Shown here: positions 25,034 through 35,500 of the stretch, in pieces
Numbering within the stretch: position 1 is the first letter of the stretch
Layout: the number at the start of each line of letters is the position of its first letter
Source: CANMXU01 sp052030545
GTDB taxonomy: Bacteria; Pseudomonadota; Gammaproteobacteria; Enterobacterales; Alteromonadaceae
Length of the DNA: 64,000 bases
Assembly: GCF_052030545.1 (NCBI RefSeq)
Contig: NZ_JBPDIH010000003.1
Coordinates: 124,001 to 188,000 of the forward strand
Reading direction: 5' to 3'
Notes under the pieces: generated by a model
What the model saw: only the letters and a program-made list of their open reading frames with translations
The model's database searches: none
What the model was told of the DNA's origin: nothing
Program-made: the position numbers and the translations under genes

Positions 25034-27280
25034 TTATGCAGACCAAACAGGATTATGGTGCCAACGCTTTACCCAAAGAGGAAAGTCCTTCGCTGGCATT
25101 GGCCTGGAAATCCCATAACCTTGGGCGATAGTACAATTTAAGGCGAGCAGTTTGTCTGCATGTGCCTTTGATTCTACGCCTTCTGCGATAACTCCTCGGT
25201 TGAAAATTTCAGCTAAGCCGATAACGGCTTTAACAATCGCAAGATCAGAGGGATCAGAGAGCATGTCTCGAACAAATGTTTGATCTATTTTCAATACGTC
25301 AACAGGTAAGTTTTTAAGATACGTCAATGATGAATATCCAGTACCAAAGTCATCTAAAGCAAATTTAATCCCTAATTTCAAACAGGTATACATAAGTTCG
25401 TTAACTTGTTCAATATCGTCAAGGGCACTGGTTTCCAATATTTCTAGCACTAATTGTTCTGCTGACACTTCTGGGTAGGCTGCTAGTGTTTGGGTTAAGT
25501 TTTCAATAAAATTTTCACTTTGCAATTGGCTCGCACCAACATTAACACTAACGGGTATACTTATGCCCTTTTGCTGCCAAATACTTAACTGTTGGAGTGC
25601 CGTATTTATGACCCATTCACCAATTTTAACGCTAATTGAGTGCCCTTCCATAATAGGTAAAAAGGCATCTGGTGGTAAAATTCCATGTTCAGGGTGATTC
25701 CATCTAATCAAAGCTTCTGCGCCAACAACCTGACATGTTTTCATGTTAATTTTGGGCTGATAATAAAGCTCAAATTCGTTTTTGTTAAAGGCGCTGTATA
25801 TATTCTCTAAGCTTTCTCGCCGTGTTCTACTTTTTTCAGCAATGCTTATATCAAAAAAACGGTAGCAATTTCTTCCGGCATCTTTAGCAACATACATTGC
25901 TTGATCAGCTTGTCGAAGTAATAAATCAGGATCTGAGCCGTTTTGCGGATAAAGCGTTACCCCTATGCTAGTTGAAACTTTTAAGACTTCATCATCACAA
26001 ATAATATTTTGGGAAGCAGCAAGTAACATGCGCTGCAATACTTGTATGCACTCACTTTCATTGTTTAGATCGGTTAATACTGCAATAAATTCATCACCAC
26101 CAATACGCGCTAAAAAATCTCCAGCTCGCAGTGCCTGTTTTAAATTTTTTGATAAAGATATTAAAAAATTATCACCTATACAGTGCCCGTAGGTATCATT
26201 AATTCGCTTGAAGCCGTCTAAATCTAAATAAGCAAGTGCCAGTGTTTTCTCTCGGCGTTGGCTTTGTTTAATAGCTAACGCTAACTTATTAGAGAGCAAA
26301 GCTCTATTGGGTAGCCCCGTCAACATATCGTGATGAGCACTATGTTCAAGCTGATATTGATGTGCCTTACTTTCGGTGATATCGGTAAATATTGAAACAT
26401 AGTGATTTGTTACGCCAGCTTTATCACTCACTGCGCAAATTGATTGCATTTCCGGATAAATCTCGCCGTTTTTACGCCGGTTCCACACCTCAGAATGCCA
26501 ATAGCCTTGCTCTTCCAGTGCTTTCCACATTTCAATATAGTAGCTAGCTGATTGCCGTCCAGATTTGAGAATTCGCGGATTATTGCCAATAGCGTCTTCT
26601 CGATTAAACCCTGTGATACAGGTAAACATCTCATTGATATCAAGAATAGTACCGTGTTTATCGGTGATCATGATGCCTTCATGCGCATGCGTGAAAACAC
26701 TCGCGGCAAGTTCGAGTTTAACTTCAAGTTCTTTATTCGTTGAAATATCGGTCAATATGGTCAAACATTCTAAACCATCTGCACTCATGTTAACTTGCAT
26801 TAATACGGTACTGACTTTTTCGTTGATATTAAGCTCTATTTCACATGCAGTTTGCTCTCGCCCAGCAAAAGCATTGTCAATACATATGTTAAAAATAGGT
26901 ATAGAGTCCTGCGTTAAATAAGCACCTAGGCGTTTGCCTTTTATTGCTTCAATTGACGCACCTAGCATATTTGCAGCGGTTAGATTAGCTTGTTTAATTT
27001 GACCTGCCCGTTGCAGAGAAACATAACCAACGGGTGCGCAGTGATACAATGCTTGGTAATTTTCACTGGTTTTTTCAGCCAATTCTCTTGCTGCAATTAA
27101 CTCGTTTTGTTGCAGCTCTAATTCTATCTGGTGTACTTGTAATTCATGCAATAACCGTTCAATTTGTTTGGCATCTTTTGGTAATTGATTAGCGATAGGA
27201 GGCTTTTTGGGCAGCCGTAATTCTGCTAGTTTACGCAAGGTATCTACTGTTTTAGTCGTTCGTTTTGTTGCCTTGCTCAT
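25034..27280 (-). CDS. PAS-PAS-GGDEF-EAL cyclic-di-GMP protein
   Basis: Bifunctional c-di-GMP turnover protein, 748 aa, no membrane segments. A coiled-coil-like N-terminus (LHELQVHQIELELQQ) is followed by two PAS domains (about 75-185 and 190-310), a GGDEF domain with intact active site (RIGGDEF) and an RxxD inhibitory site (RAGD) exactly five residues before it, then an EAL domain with EALIRW, DDFGTGYSSL and IAEGVES motifs. Both activities therefore look possible. It lies 91 bases downstream of the CheB-CheR-PAS gene on the same strand, so the two may be one signalling unit. Confidence 0.9.
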   Translation of the reverse strand: MSKATKRTTKTVDTLRKLAELRLPKKPPIANQLPKDAKQIERLLHELQVHQIELELQQNELIAARELAEKTSENYQALYHCAPVGYVSLQRAGQIKQANLTAANMLGASIEAIKGKRLGAYLTQDSIPIFNICIDNAFAGREQTACEIELNINEKVSTVLMQVNMSADGLECLTILTDISTNKELEVKLELAASVFTHAHEGIMITDKHGTILDINEMFTCITGFNREDAIGNNPRILKSGRQSASYYIEMWKALEEQGYWHSEVWNRRKNGEIYPEMQSICAVSDKAGVTNHYVSIFTDITESKAHQYQLEHSAHHDMLTGLPNRALLSNKLALAIKQSQRREKTLALAYLDLDGFKRINDTYGHCIGDNFLISLSKNLKQALRAGDFLARIGGDEFIAVLTDLNNESECIQVLQRMLLAASQNIICDDEVLKVSTSIGVTLYPQNGSDPDLLLRQADQAMYVAKDAGRNCYRFFDISIAEKSRTRRESLENIYSAFNKNEFELYYQPKINMKTCQVVGAEALIRWNHPEHGILPPDAFLPIMEGHSISVKIGEWVINTALQQLSIWQQKGISIPVSVNVGASQLQSENFIENLTQTLAAYPEVSAEQLVLEILETSALDDIEQVNELMYTCLKLGIKFALDDFGTGYSSLTYLKNLPVDVLKIDQTFVRDMLSDPSDLAIVKAVIGLAEIFNRGVIAEGVESKAHADKLLALNCTIAQGYGISRPMPAKDFPLWVKRWHHNPVWSA

Positions 27281-27371
27281 AACGCTAGATCATCCTAAAC
27301 ATGCTAAAACATGTTAATACATGCTAAAGTTAGGTGGCATTGGGCTAATTTAACCGTCACATCAGGTTAAT

Positions 27372-30300
27372 TTAATTTGAAAGCTCTAATAGTAAGTCAG
27401 AAATGGTTGCTAAGTCTTTGCTAAGGTCACTTTCACAGCGGTTAGACTGCTTATCTAAAATCAGTTTAATGTCATTAATTGTCTTAATGTTTTTCTTATC
27501 ATTAGTAACATTTTCCGTTACACAAACAAACAAGCCTTGCTCTTGCGAATTCATTGCACATTTAAACCATTGTTTTGTTTGTTCAACATAAAATTCAATT
27601 TCTTCCGAGGTTCCGGTTAAGGCGACGCGTGCACAAGCAGCCATAAATTTTGGATTAGATTGCAAAGTATTAGGCGTTACTTCACTGCCATTTTTCCCTA
27701 CAACATCATGTAAATGAGTAATTTTGCTATAAGAGTTGTTTACTTCAAGGTAGTTGAAGTCGACCGCTTTGTCACCTTGCATGATGATTTTTTTATATGC
27801 AACCGCGTTCATTGAGTTTTCAAATAACAAACGAAAGCGCAATTCCGATTGAGCCAACGCAATACTCGCTTTCCTATTAACGGTGTTATTACTAAAAGTA
27901 ATGACCACGCCATCAATTAAATTTTCTTGTGTGCGATAAGGCATAATCCGCACGATATACCAACTACCATCTGTCGTTTTTATTTCTTTCTCATGAAAAA
28001 TTAAGCTGCGAAGCACTTCATTGACATCTTCTGCCAAGGTTGGGTAAATAAGGGAACTAACCAAATCGGTAATAGGACGCCCAACATCACTAGAAATAAG
28101 TTTAAATATATCAAGCGTTTGAGTGGTATAACGACGTACTCTAAGTTGGTTATCTAAAAACAAGGTGGCAATGTTTGTGCTATTGAGGATATTTTTCATG
28201 TCATCACTCGCTTCTGACAGCTCACTAACCTTGCTGTTAAGTTCATGATTCACGGTTTGCAACTCCTCGTTCATCGACTGCATTTCTTCTTTTGACGTGG
28301 TCAGCTCTTCATTAGTGCTCTGCAATTCTTCATTGGTACTTTGTAGCTCTTCATTCGCAGATTTAAGTTTTTCTTGCGCATGCTGCATTTCTTTGGTGGT
28401 AATTTGAAGCTCTTCTCTTGCTTGATATAAGTTATGCTTGAGCGTTTCAATTTCTTGCATATGCTCGCCAGTAATACTTGCGGTAATTGGTTCCTTGATT
28501 AAAGCAACTTGAGATGCTGAAACAGTAAACAACACCAACACCATACCGCGTAGTTCCTCAATATGAAGCAATGGTTTTATACATACATCAACCTGTAAAG
28601 CCGTGTCGTTTAAACTCACCTCAATGTTTTTCAACTCAAGAGTTTTCTGTTGGCGTATAGCGCGATGAAATACTTCATTTAGTGGTGCTGCTAAACCTTT
28701 ACGAGCCATAGCAAACAAATTATGGCTAACTTTGCCCGTTGCAGGCTCTAAGTAATTTCCGGTTTTACCATTAATATAAATAATATCCGCTTGTTCGGTG
28801 GTAATAAGCGCCGCTGGAGTAAAGTGCTCGTGTAAAAGTGATTGAGTTAATTCTTGTAAATTCAAAGCTTGCGCTCCTTGAGGTTGTTCTGGCACAACTT
28901 TTTCGATTGATTGCTCTTGCATATAGTCAAGCACGGTGCGACTAGGAAACTTAATCACGCTAACAGGCTCTAACATGTCCCGTCGTTTATAAATTCGTTG
29001 AGTCCCTTTTATAGGCGTAAACATTTTGTCATCCTTGCCTACGGTTTCAGATGTGCCCAACACAAGTACACCAGATTTTTTTAAGCTGTAGTGAAACAAA
29101 GGAAATATTGTTTTTTGTAATGCGGCTTCAAGGTAAATAAATAAATTGCGACAACTAATAATATCGAGCTTGGTAAACGGAGGATCCATTATCAAGTTTT
29201 GTTGAGCAAAAATAACCATTTCTCTGGTTTGTTTACCAACCCGATAACCGCCATCTACTTGAACAAAATATCGTTTTAATAACGCGTTGGGTACATGCTC
29301 GCAAATTGACTGAGAGTAAAACGCTTTTCGCGCTTCAGTAATGGCTTCATTATTTAGATCTGTGGCAAAAATTTGTAAGTCAAAATGATTGGCTAAATTA
29401 AGTTTTTTCAACGACTCCTGAAAAACAATCGCCAGCGTATATGCTTCTTCTCCGCTGGAGCAGGCAGGTACCCATGCACGCAACGTTCCGCCTTTAGGGT
29501 ATTTTGCCAACAACCTAGGGATAACCTCTGTTTTGAGTTGCTGCCAAACTTTTTGATCTCGAAAAAAGTTAGTAACACCAATTAGTAACTCTTTAAATAA
29601 CAATTCATTTTCTTGTGTATTAGAAACTAAGTAGTTTACGTAGTCGCTAACGCTGGTAAATTGATGCAAGGCCATACGTCGCTCAATACGACGATAAATA
29701 GTGCTTTTTTTATAGTGTGAAAAATCATGGCCAGTATGTGTGCGAAGTAATACTAATACTTTATCAATATCGCTTTGAAATTCTTTATAGTCTTCAGTTT
29801 TCAATACTTCATGCTCAAGGTAGTCAACAATTTTTGCCATTAGCTCACCAGCTGGAGCAATTACATCGACAAGCTTTGAACGAATGGCACTTTGAGGCAT
29901 AGCATCAAACTTAGCAGTATGAGGTGATTGTACAAACACAGCGCCAGCATGCTCTTTAATCTTACGTAAGCCTGAGGTGCCATCTGAGCCCATACCAGAC
30001 AAAATTACCGCAATACTTTGGGCTTTTTTGTCAACCGCTAACGAATGAAAGAAATAATCTATTGGCAGGTGTAAACCTTTGTGTTCTTGGCGAGCAATTA
30101 GCAATAATATGCCATTTAGCATGCTCAGGTCATAACCTGGCGGGATCACGTAAACGTTATTGGGCTCAACCATAATGCCGTCAGTCACTTGCTGTACTTT
30201 TAGCAAGCTAACTCGCTGCAATAAATCACACATGATGTCTTTGTAGTTAGGAGCTAAGTGCTGCACAATAACAAACGCCATGCCACAGTTTGCAGGCACT

Positions 30301-30443
30301 TTACTTAAAAACTCTTCGAGCGCTTCGATTCCGCCAGCTGACGCGCCAATTCCGACTACTGGGAAACCATTAGCCTTATCGAAAGAATTAGTTTGAGCTT
30401 TGTTATTAATGTTATTGGTAGCTGCATCGTTAAATTCTTTCAT
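27372..30443 (-). CDS. CheB-CheR-PAS fusion protein
   Basis: Large (1023 aa) chemotaxis-like signalling protein. CheB methylesterase domain (GIGASAGGIEAL with the Ser, IVQHLAPNY with His, GMGSDGTSG with Asp; about residues 25-205), CheR methyltransferase domain (about 225-490; WVPACSSGEEAYTLA, DIISCRNLFIYL), a heptad-rich coiled coil with the repeated ELQSTNEELQST motif (about 670-750), then two PAS-type domains. Such fusions are known as sensors for nonclassical chemosensory or general stress pathways. No receptor or CheA is nearby. The start is preceded by no strong ribosome site; alternatives were not evident. Confidence 0.9.
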   Translation of the reverse strand: MKEFNDAATNNINNKAQTNSFDKANGFPVVGIGASAGGIEALEEFLSKVPANCGMAFVIVQHLAPNYKDIMCDLLQRVSLLKVQQVTDGIMVEPNNVYVIPPGYDLSMLNGILLLIARQEHKGLHLPIDYFFHSLAVDKKAQSIAVILSGMGSDGTSGLRKIKEHAGAVFVQSPHTAKFDAMPQSAIRSKLVDVIAPAGELMAKIVDYLEHEVLKTEDYKEFQSDIDKVLVLLRTHTGHDFSHYKKSTIYRRIERRMALHQFTSVSDYVNYLVSNTQENELLFKELLIGVTNFFRDQKVWQQLKTEVIPRLLAKYPKGGTLRAWVPACSSGEEAYTLAIVFQESLKKLNLANHFDLQIFATDLNNEAITEARKAFYSQSICEHVPNALLKRYFVQVDGGYRVGKQTREMVIFAQQNLIMDPPFTKLDIISCRNLFIYLEAALQKTIFPLFHYSLKKSGVLVLGTSETVGKDDKMFTPIKGTQRIYKRRDMLEPVSVIKFPSRTVLDYMQEQSIEKVVPEQPQGAQALNLQELTQSLLHEHFTPAALITTEQADIIYINGKTGNYLEPATGKVSHNLFAMARKGLAAPLNEVFHRAIRQQKTLELKNIEVSLNDTALQVDVCIKPLLHIEELRGMVLVLFTVSASQVALIKEPITASITGEHMQEIETLKHNLYQAREELQITTKEMQHAQEKLKSANEELQSTNEELQSTNEELTTSKEEMQSMNEELQTVNHELNSKVSELSEASDDMKNILNSTNIATLFLDNQLRVRRYTTQTLDIFKLISSDVGRPITDLVSSLIYPTLAEDVNEVLRSLIFHEKEIKTTDGSWYIVRIMPYRTQENLIDGVVITFSNNTVNRKASIALAQSELRFRLLFENSMNAVAYKKIIMQGDKAVDFNYLEVNNSYSKITHLHDVVGKNGSEVTPNTLQSNPKFMAACARVALTGTSEEIEFYVEQTKQWFKCAMNSQEQGLFVCVTENVTNDKKNIKTINDIKLILDKQSNRCESDLSKDLATISDLLLELSN

Positions 30444-30947
30444 TATATTGCATATATTTATATCTCAAGAGGCTCCTAGATAATGCGCTTTATGGTATGG
30501 AAACTCAATAAGTTAAAGCATAATGTTGGTTTATTTAAACATAGTAGCCATCGCTTGCTAATTGAGTTGATGTTGAAGATTATCAGTTGATTATTCCTTT
30601 AAATTCTCCGACAGCCAATTAAAAAACATTAACCAAATAAACGCCGCCCATTCCAGAGCCTGTGAAGGAAGCTTGTTAAATAAAACACACAGAAGCTAAC
30701 GACCAACCAACCTCCATCCCACCCTAGCCTTAAATTAATTTTACAAAAGACATTATCTTTCAATGATTTAATTAATTGAAAAGCGTAATTAAATACCGTA
30801 TAACTCTTATTAAATTAGAGATTAAAGAAAAAGTATTCTCTGTTTAAGCAAGGGATATTTCTCGTTAAAAGCGCTGTTAGGTTTTCTTTTTGTATCGCTA
30901 CGCTACTAGCGTGGAATTGAAGTCTAGATATCGAAGGTGAGATATAA
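30444..30947. other. Intergenic region with left edge of a cassette-like patch
   Basis: About 500 AT-rich bases with no supported gene. It contains the right copy of the 37-base repeat (30617-30652) and, at 30876-30882, GTTAGGT, which fits the R' core site (GTTRRRY) of an integron attC and marks where the cassette-like stretch appears to start. Confidence 0.55.
30617..30652. repeat. 37-base direct repeat flanking two signalling genes, right copy
   Basis: AATTAAAAAACATTAACCAA followed by ATAAACGCCGCCCATT; same orientation as the copy at 24984-25020. The interval between the copies is about 5.6 kb and contains exactly the two minus-strand signalling genes. Confidence 0.65.
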
Positions 30948-31121
30948 ATGAAGAATTGGTTACATGAAAAGTGTTCTGTAATATTCTGGTTAACTTTGGC
31001 TGTTTATGCGTTAACACTTTATTTTGTGAGCTATGTAGGTGTCTTTCTAACTTATGTTGCAGTGCCTACAATTGTTATTACAGGTTTCATTGCATATGTT
31101 ACACGACCAGAAGTAGAGTAA
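30948..31121 (+). CDS. Small two-helix membrane protein in a cassette-like unit
   Basis: 57-aa protein beginning MKNWLHEKCSVIFW, with two hydrophobic segments (about residues 11-27 and 31-48) and a short charged tail. The ATG is preceded by AAGGTGAG. Its stop codon is immediately followed by ACCTAAC, which fits the R'' core of an attC site, the compact arrangement typical of integron gene cassettes. I recognise no family. The good ribosome site, composition and placement make it a probable real gene. Confidence 0.6.
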   Translation: MKNWLHEKCSVIFWLTLAVYALTLYFVSYVGVFLTYVAVPTIVITGFIAYVTRPEVE

Positions 31122-31200
31122 ACCTAACAAGGCATTCAACAGGACTCTGTTTCATAGTAAACTCTACTTGGTGGCATTCGTTTTGTTGGCAGTTTTAATT
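31122..31200 (+). repeat. attC-like site 1 (probably truncated)
   Basis: ACCTAACAAGGCATTCAACA resembles the left end (R'' core ACCTAAC plus L'') of Vibrio/Shewanella-type attC recombination sites, and CTTGGTGGCATTCG is reminiscent of their interior. No matching R' core closes this element before attC-like site 2 begins, so it seems truncated. Confidence 0.45.
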
Positions 31201-31236
31201 TATCTTTTCGAAAAATATATATTGTCTAAGATACAA

Positions 31237-31334
31237 CATACAAGTCATTTAAGCATGACAAATAACAGTTGGCTTTTTATCCTCCGTTGCAGATTTTAGC
31301 CAACTATTTTTTGTCTCTTACTGAGGCGTTATAT
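31237..31334 (+). repeat. attC-like site 2
   Basis: ACAAGTCATTTAAGCATGAC opens the element; AACAGTTGGCTTTTTATCC and GATTTTAGCCAACTATT form the stem that pairs AGTTGGC with GCCAACT. The element closes with GAGGCGTTATAT, an L'/R'-like end. This is the form of attC sites found in Alteromonadales and vibrios. The ParE gene stop lies four bases beyond the element. Confidence 0.6.
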
Positions 31335-31337
31335 TTT

Positions 31338-31631
31338 TCAGAGCGCGCGGTTAACATCCATACTTTTGTGTAAAATTCTTACGATTAAAACGTGGTTTGG
31401 TTTGTGCCCTTTATAATAAATCACGTGACTACCTTGAGAGCGTTTTCGATAACCTTCTCTTATGTAGTCGCAATTTACTCCCAACATCGGCTCGTCGACT
31501 AATTGATGAAAAGCATTATCTAACAGCTTTAAGTAATTATTTCTTTGGGTTGTTCCCCAAGTAAGCTGAGTATACTTTGCTATTTTTATTAAATCGTTTT
31601 TGGCTTTTCCTGATAATTCGAATTTCGACAT
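31338..31631 (-). CDS. parE: ParE-family toxin (type II toxin-antitoxin)
   Basis: 97-aa RelE/ParE-superfamily toxin. ParE members poison DNA gyrase. Motifs: N-terminal MSKFELSGKAKNDLIKIAKYT, here abbreviated to LSGKAKNDLIKIAKYT, then LVDEPMLGVNCDYIREGYRK and the C-terminal HVLIVRILHKSMDV, all typical of ParE. Its ATG overlaps the antitoxin stop by one base (TAATG), giving translational coupling. The gene ends four bases from an attC-like R' core, so the pair looks like a cassette-borne stability module. Confidence 0.88.
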   Translation of the reverse strand: MSKFELSGKAKNDLIKIAKYTQLTWGTTQRNNYLKLLDNAFHQLVDEPMLGVNCDYIREGYRKRSQGSHVIYYKGHKPNHVLIVRILHKSMDVNRAL

Positions 31632-31870
31632 TATTGGTTTTCTTTGTCTAGCTCTGAAATTAAAGAATCATACGAGTAATCTGTAACGCCACTGTTTTCA
31701 CCTTCAATTAGCATATTTCGTAAAGTCATTATCTTTGTTTCCTGATCTTCTAAGGCTCTTAAACCAGCACGTACTACTTCACTTGCTGAACCATAACGAC
31801 CCGAGTCAAGTTGCTGACTTATAAATTTATCGAAATGCTCGCCTAATGTTACGCTTGTATTTTTAGCCAT
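31631..31870 (-). CDS. parD: ParD-family antitoxin (ribbon-helix-helix)
   Basis: 79-aa antitoxin starting MAKNTSVTLGEHFDKFI. The ribbon-helix-helix core (SVTLGEHFDKFISQQLDSG, GSASEVVRAGLRALE) is the hallmark of the ParD/CC2985 family; the C-terminus is acidic and neutralises the toxin. An upstream in-frame ATG at 31894 exists, but the family start and an AAAGG site favour 31870. The ParD-ParE complex usually represses its own promoter, which would lie at about 31871-31920. Confidence 0.87.
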   Translation of the reverse strand: MAKNTSVTLGEHFDKFISQQLDSGRYGSASEVVRAGLRALEDQETKIMTLRNMLIEGENSGVTDYSYDSLISELDKENQ

Positions 31871-31920
31871 AATGTAAAACCTTTTGAATACCAATATATA
31901 TTAGATTATGGTATAAAAAA

Positions 31921-32000
31921 TTTAGCAAGGCAATTAAACGTTCAAAAGCACGGTTGGTTTTTGCTCCTGCATCGCTTATTTTAGCCAACTATTTTTAGTG
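31921..32000 (+). repeat. attC-like site 3 (degenerate)
   Basis: TTAGCAAGGCAATTAAACGT, then GGTTGGTTTTTGCTCC and TTATTTTAGCCAACTATTTT. The stem resembles that of attC-like site 2 (GGTTGG/CCAACT), but no clear R' core closes it. It lies beyond the toxin-antitoxin pair, as expected for the far end of that cassette. Confidence 0.45.
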
Positions 32001-32056
32001 GTAGTTTTGCAATGATCACTTTTAATAAGTATTAATTTTTTATCCTGAGAGGCTCG

Positions 32057-32251
32057 ATGAAAGCATATAAACGTACAACATATATTTCATTTGGCTTAAT
32101 TATGGGTTCAATCATCGGTCTGTTTTTGGATATCTACCAAATAGAACTTTATGGAGCCATAGGACTAGGCATTGTTTATACGCCAATAATAGGTCTGTGC
32201 TTAGGGGTTATTATGAGTCGCTTTCTCACGAAGAAATCGAACGCCAAATAA
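32057..32251 (+). CDS. Small two-helix membrane protein
   Basis: 64-aa protein starting MKAYKRTTYISFG, with two glycine-rich hydrophobic helices (about residues 9-26 and 31-52) and a basic C-terminal tail (RFLTKKSNAK). AGAGG stands five bases before the ATG. No family is recognised beyond a general resemblance to small glycine-zipper membrane proteins. It is the last gene before the terminator of the minus-strand symporter-kinase gene and may be a further cassette gene. Confidence 0.6.
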   Translation: MKAYKRTTYISFGLIMGSIIGLFLDIYQIELYGAIGLGIVYTPIIGLCLGVIMSRFLTKKSNAK

Positions 32252-32399
32252 ACGGTAAGTAGCAAGTCAGTTAAGCAGATAATAGCCGCATTCTGCGAGC
32301 TTCACTCTTTTTCGTCCATGAAATCGTGAACTATTTATTTTCTATAGGCCGACGTTCTATTTCGTCCCTGAAATCACGTCATACCCGCGTCCTGCGGGC
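32252..32399. other. Intergenic region with a short direct repeat
   Basis: No gene. TTTTCGTCCATGAAATCGTG and TATTTCGTCCCTGAAATCAC are near-direct repeats about 45 bases apart, ending in a small GC-rich palindrome (CCCGCGTCCTGCGGG). Confidence 0.45.
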
Positions 32400-32428
32400 A
32401 AAAAAAAGCGCATTTAAAAAAATGCGCT
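32400..32428 (-). terminator. Intrinsic terminator of the symporter-kinase gene
   Basis: Read on the minus strand, AGCGCATTT and AAATGCGCT form a 9-bp stem around a 4-base loop, followed by seven T. It lies about 105 bases after the stop of the gene at 32533. Confidence 0.85.
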
Positions 32429-32532
32429 AAAAAACATGAAACACTAGGGGGATAACACTCTGCTAAGTAAGAGCCCAGTTTGCCGGTTTAGTTCAAAATT
32501 AATTAATTTAAATTTAATTTTTTATGTTGGTT

Positions 32533-35500
32533 TTACCCAAGCATCTGCCGAATAGTTCGTTTAAGTGCTAACGCTTTCACCGGTTTTCGAAGGAATAAGA
32601 AGTCTGCGCTACTGGTGTGCTCGCGTACTTGTTCTGATGGGTCGGCCGAACATATTACACATGGCACATGCCACTGGTGTTGCGCTTGAACTGCTAAGAC
32701 AAGATCAACGCCGTTATGGTCGTTATCTAAGTGATAGTCTGCCACGATAAAGGCGGGCTTTTTGTTTAGTTGTAATAACGCCTGTGCCACGCTGTTGTGA
32801 TCTTTACCCGTTACCACATCAAAACCCCAGTCGGTAAGTTGCGATGAGATCGCCTTTAACATTAACGCGTCGTTATCTATCACCAGCACTGGCACTTGCG
32901 AAAAGTTATCTGCGTTTTGTTCGCTAGTTAATTCCGCTTTACTTATGCTAGTGCTGTTCACAATTACGCGTGGCACATCAATGCTAAAAACTGTGCCTTT
33001 ACCCACCACCGAACGTAAGGAAATTTTTAATCCTAACAAGCTTGCCATGCGCTCAGAAATCGCTAAACCTAACCCTAACCCCGGTACTTCACGGTTTTGT
33101 TCTAAGCGCTCAAATTCTTCAAAAATGGTTTGTTGTTTATCTTCGGCAATGCCTGGACCGTTGTCCCAAACTTCTATGCGAATGGTGTCTTTGGTTCGTC
33201 TAACACCTAATAAAATTTTGTTTTTTAAATGCGCTTTTGAACCGTTTTGATCCTCGCGCTTGTCGTCACTCTTATCATCGCACTTGTCATCACAATAGTG
33301 CACTGCATTTGATAAAAAATTCTGCACGATGCGTCTTAACATACGCTTGTCGCTATGCACACTGCAATCGCTTTTCACACAAGAAAATTCAATATTATCT
33401 TGCTGAGCCAGTACGGTGAATTCATTACACAAAGGGGTGAATAATTCTTCAAGGGCAAAGTCACTCAGGTCGAGCTTTTGGGAACCACTGTCAAGGCGCG
33501 AGATTTCCACCAAGTCTGACAGCAAAGCTTCCACCACATTCAGTGAATCGTCGATATGCCCAGCTAAATCGGCAAGCTCCTCGCTATCAACTTTTTTCTT
33601 GAGCATTGAAGTGAACAACGACAGCGCGTTAAAGGGCTGCATTAAATCATGGCTTGCCGCTGCTAAAAATCGCGTTTTACTGCTATTAGCTGCCTCCGCT
33701 TCTGCTTTTGCACTTTGTAATTCCGCGGTGCGCTGAGCCACCCGCTTTTCCAAGCTTTCGTTTGCTTTTTGCAAGGCTTTTTCAGCTTCAATATGGGCGG
33801 TAATATCTGAAAAGGTACTAACAAAACCGCCACCTGGCATCGGCTGACCACGAATTTCGAGCACCATGCCGTTGGGCATCATACGTTGAAAATGATGACT
33901 ATTGCCTTGGCGCATATGATCTAATCGACGCGCCACTAAATGCTGCGCTTCGTCGCCAACAATCACACCTTTTTCAATATTAAAGCGGATCAGCTCTTCA
34001 ATAGGTTTACCAGCAATGACAAAACCTTCAGGGTAGTCAAGTAACTGAATATAACGCTGATTCCAAGCCACAATGCGCATATCAGCGTCGATGACACAAA
34101 TGCCTTGCTCGATGTTTTCAACCCCCGACTGCAACAACTCACGGTTAAATTGAAACATTTGGTTGGCTTCATCAACAATGCTGACGACATCTTCAAATGG
34201 CATTTCTTGAGAGGTTGCCGCAGCTTTCATTACCATGCGGGTAGACGCTGAACCTAAAACACCAGACAGCTGCAATCGTGCATATTCAATCAGTTTTTCG
34301 TGTTTACCTTCATGATGTTTATCGGTGTTTTTGGCAAGCGTTAATAAACCATCGGCGGCAGTTTGGTCAACAAAGCGCTGTAATAAATTATATAAATCAT
34401 CAATCGATAAATGACGTTCAAACTGGCGCTGGCTTTTATTAACAAATAACTCAGCTTGTAGTTTTTCACCGACACTGCGCTGACCAATAAGTGAAATGCC
34501 AATATAACAAAGTAAGTTGGCAAATAAGCTGTAAAAGACCCCGTGGCTAATGGCGTCTAAACGGGTTAAACCAAATAACGAAGTTGGGTTTAACCACGCT
34601 TGTTGAAAAATGCCTGTTTGCAGCCATGCCGCATTAGGCATTATCGCTGGCAATAATAAGGTATATAACCACACCAAGCTGCCAACCACTAAGCCGGTAA
34701 GTGCGCCCTTAGTGGTGGCTCTGCGCCAATAAAGCGCGCCAATCGTTGCTGGCGCAAACTGCGCCAATAAAACAAACGATAATAAACCAATACTGGCAAG
34801 GTGATTTTGCTGATCGATCATTCGCTCAAAGGCAAATGCGAGCAATAAAATAACCGCAATAGAAATACGTCTTAAGGTGAAAAACAGCCCCGAAAGTTGC
34901 TGGGTTTGTTTGGAATTAAATAATCGAAAACGCAGTACCAGTGGCGTTAAAATTTCGGTTGAAATAATGGTGCTAAGTACAATCGCAGCAACAATAACCA
35001 TGCTAGTCGCTGCGGCTAAGCCACCAATAAAAACGACCACACCAAGCCAAGCTTGCTGATAAAAAAGCGGAATAGTCAGTACGTAAGTATCCGCGTCGAC
35101 ACTACCTCCAGGAAAGGTAATTTGCCCAGCAAGGGCGATGGGTAAGACAAAAATATTAATTAAAATTAAGTAACAAGGAAACAGCCAGCGAGCGGTTTTC
35201 AACTCTTGTTCGTGATGATTTTCTATCATCATCATGTGAAATTGTTGTGGCAATATAAAAATGGTGATCGCGCCAAGCAAGGCTTGCGAAAACGCTAAAT
35301 AAGCCGAGTTATTGCCTAATAAGGTGCCGGTTAATTCACTGTTTTGTCCTGCCATTTGCTGATGCTGACTAAGCAAGTCATTTATGCCATCAAAAATATA
35401 AAAGGTGGCAAAAATGCCAACCGCAGTTAAAGCAAAAAGCTTCACCAAAGAGCTAAAGGCAATGGCGAGCACTAAACCTTGGTTTTGCTCGCTCGCGGCA

